From Geobacter sp. SVR (GTDB taxonomy: Bacteria > Desulfobacterota > Desulfuromonadia > Geobacterales > Pseudopelobacteraceae): DNA of 64,000 nucleotides. The notes under the pieces are model-generated. The model was not told the origin of the DNA, did not search any database, and saw only the letters and a program-made list of their open reading frames with translations. Position numbers and translations under genes: made by a program. Every line of letters starts with the position of its first letter. Position 1 is the stretch's first letter. Positions 63,732-64,000 of this stretch are shown here, in pieces. The stretch is taken from the NCBI RefSeq assembly GCF_016865365.1, contig NZ_AP024469.1, positions 4,122,501 through 4,186,500 on the forward strand, read 5' to 3'.

Positions 63732-64000
63732 TCAGCGGTCGAATCGTCCCCCGCAATCCCGTTGGTCGCCGCGGATCTTCTCCACCCCATGCCCGATTAC
63801 CGGCCAGACCGCCTCCAGGTTTTCGACCGCCCCCTTGGGGCTGCCCGGCAGGTTGATGATCAAGGACTGGTTGCGGATGCCGGCCACGGCCCGCGACAGC
63901 GATGCCATCGGTGTTTTTTCCAGGCTCCGCAGACGCATCAACTCACCAAGACCAGGTACCAGCCTGCTGCAGACCTGCATGGTCGCCTCGGGAGTCACGT
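63732..64000 (-). CDS. C-terminal part of a MoaB/Mog-type molybdenum-cofactor protein (partial)
   Basis: The frame runs off the window edge; about 89 C-terminal residues are present. VTPEATMQV...PGLGELMRLRSLEKTPMASLSRAVAGIRNQSLIINLPGSPKGAVENLEAVWPVI is the conserved end of the MoCF-binding fold. These proteins adenylylate molybdopterin before molybdate insertion. Whether it is MoaB or Mog cannot be decided from the tail. Confidence 0.92.
   Translation of the reverse strand, partial: VTPEATMQVCSRLVPGLGELMRLRSLEKTPMASLSRAVAGIRNQSLIINLPGSPKGAVENLEAVWPVIGHGVEKIRGDQRDCGGRFDR

Overview
The window is a GC-rich bacterial chromosome segment whose gene order and protein types fit a Geobacter-like deltaproteobacterium (Desulfuromonadales/Geobacterales). 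The evidence is an Mla lipid-transport operon with an embedded TolC-type channel, rplM-rpsI near argC, a gatCAB run followed by lolA, yajQ and rimO, DksA-type and DUF362/ferredoxin proteins, many c-di-GMP proteins and a sigma-54 response regulator. The species cannot be named from the sequence alone.

Layout. 1-4685: the end of a probable hopanoid glycosyltransferase, then mlaE-mlaF-mlaD-tolC-like-mlaC. 4722-19006: core genes (cold-shock protein, YgiQ, a B12-binding radical SAM enzyme, argC, rpsI/rplM, gatCAB, lolA, yajQ, rimO, a DksA-type protein and a DUF362 ferredoxin protein). Several junctions in this core hold long inverted repeats. 19269-30577: an intact tRNA-Lys(UUU), then an 11.2-kb integrated element bounded by a 47-bp duplication of the tRNA 3' end. 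It carries an integrase at the tRNA end, a DUF927-type ATPase, two XRE-type regulators (one fused to an ImmA/IrrE protease) and many small unknowns; no relaxase or conjugation genes are visible. 30673-40187: a TPR protein, tRNA-Glu(UUC), a decayed serine recombinase and a three-gene signalling block (EAL/GGDEF, REC-PAS-GGDEF, hybrid kinase). A degenerate copy of the tRNA-Glu tail and terminator lies at about 40.04 kb.

40187-56364: an accessory or stress-metabolism block with an alginate-export-type porin, an MFS pump, a hemolysin-III-like protein, an FMN reductase, a GH15 glucosidase, two alpha/beta hydrolases, an amidohydrolase, an ion channel, an isochorismatase-like hydrolase, a PilZ protein and a DJ-1/PfpI protein. 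Gene remnants and duplicated intergenic DNA are scattered through it.

56860-61373 is the most unusual region. Two convergent, visibly AT-richer genes, a STAND/AAA-type ATPase and an ATP-grasp ligase, begin with the same 18-base sequence (GGATAACTAAAGATTATG) in inverted orientation. One copy overlaps the stop codon of an adjacent XerD-like tyrosine recombinase. The geometry suggests a site-specific inversion or cassette system, although no activity can be shown from sequence. The window ends with a ZraP-like periplasmic protein behind a candidate sigma-54 promoter, a divergent NtrC-family response regulator, and the C-terminal part of a MoaB/Mog-type molybdenum-cofactor protein cut by the window edge.
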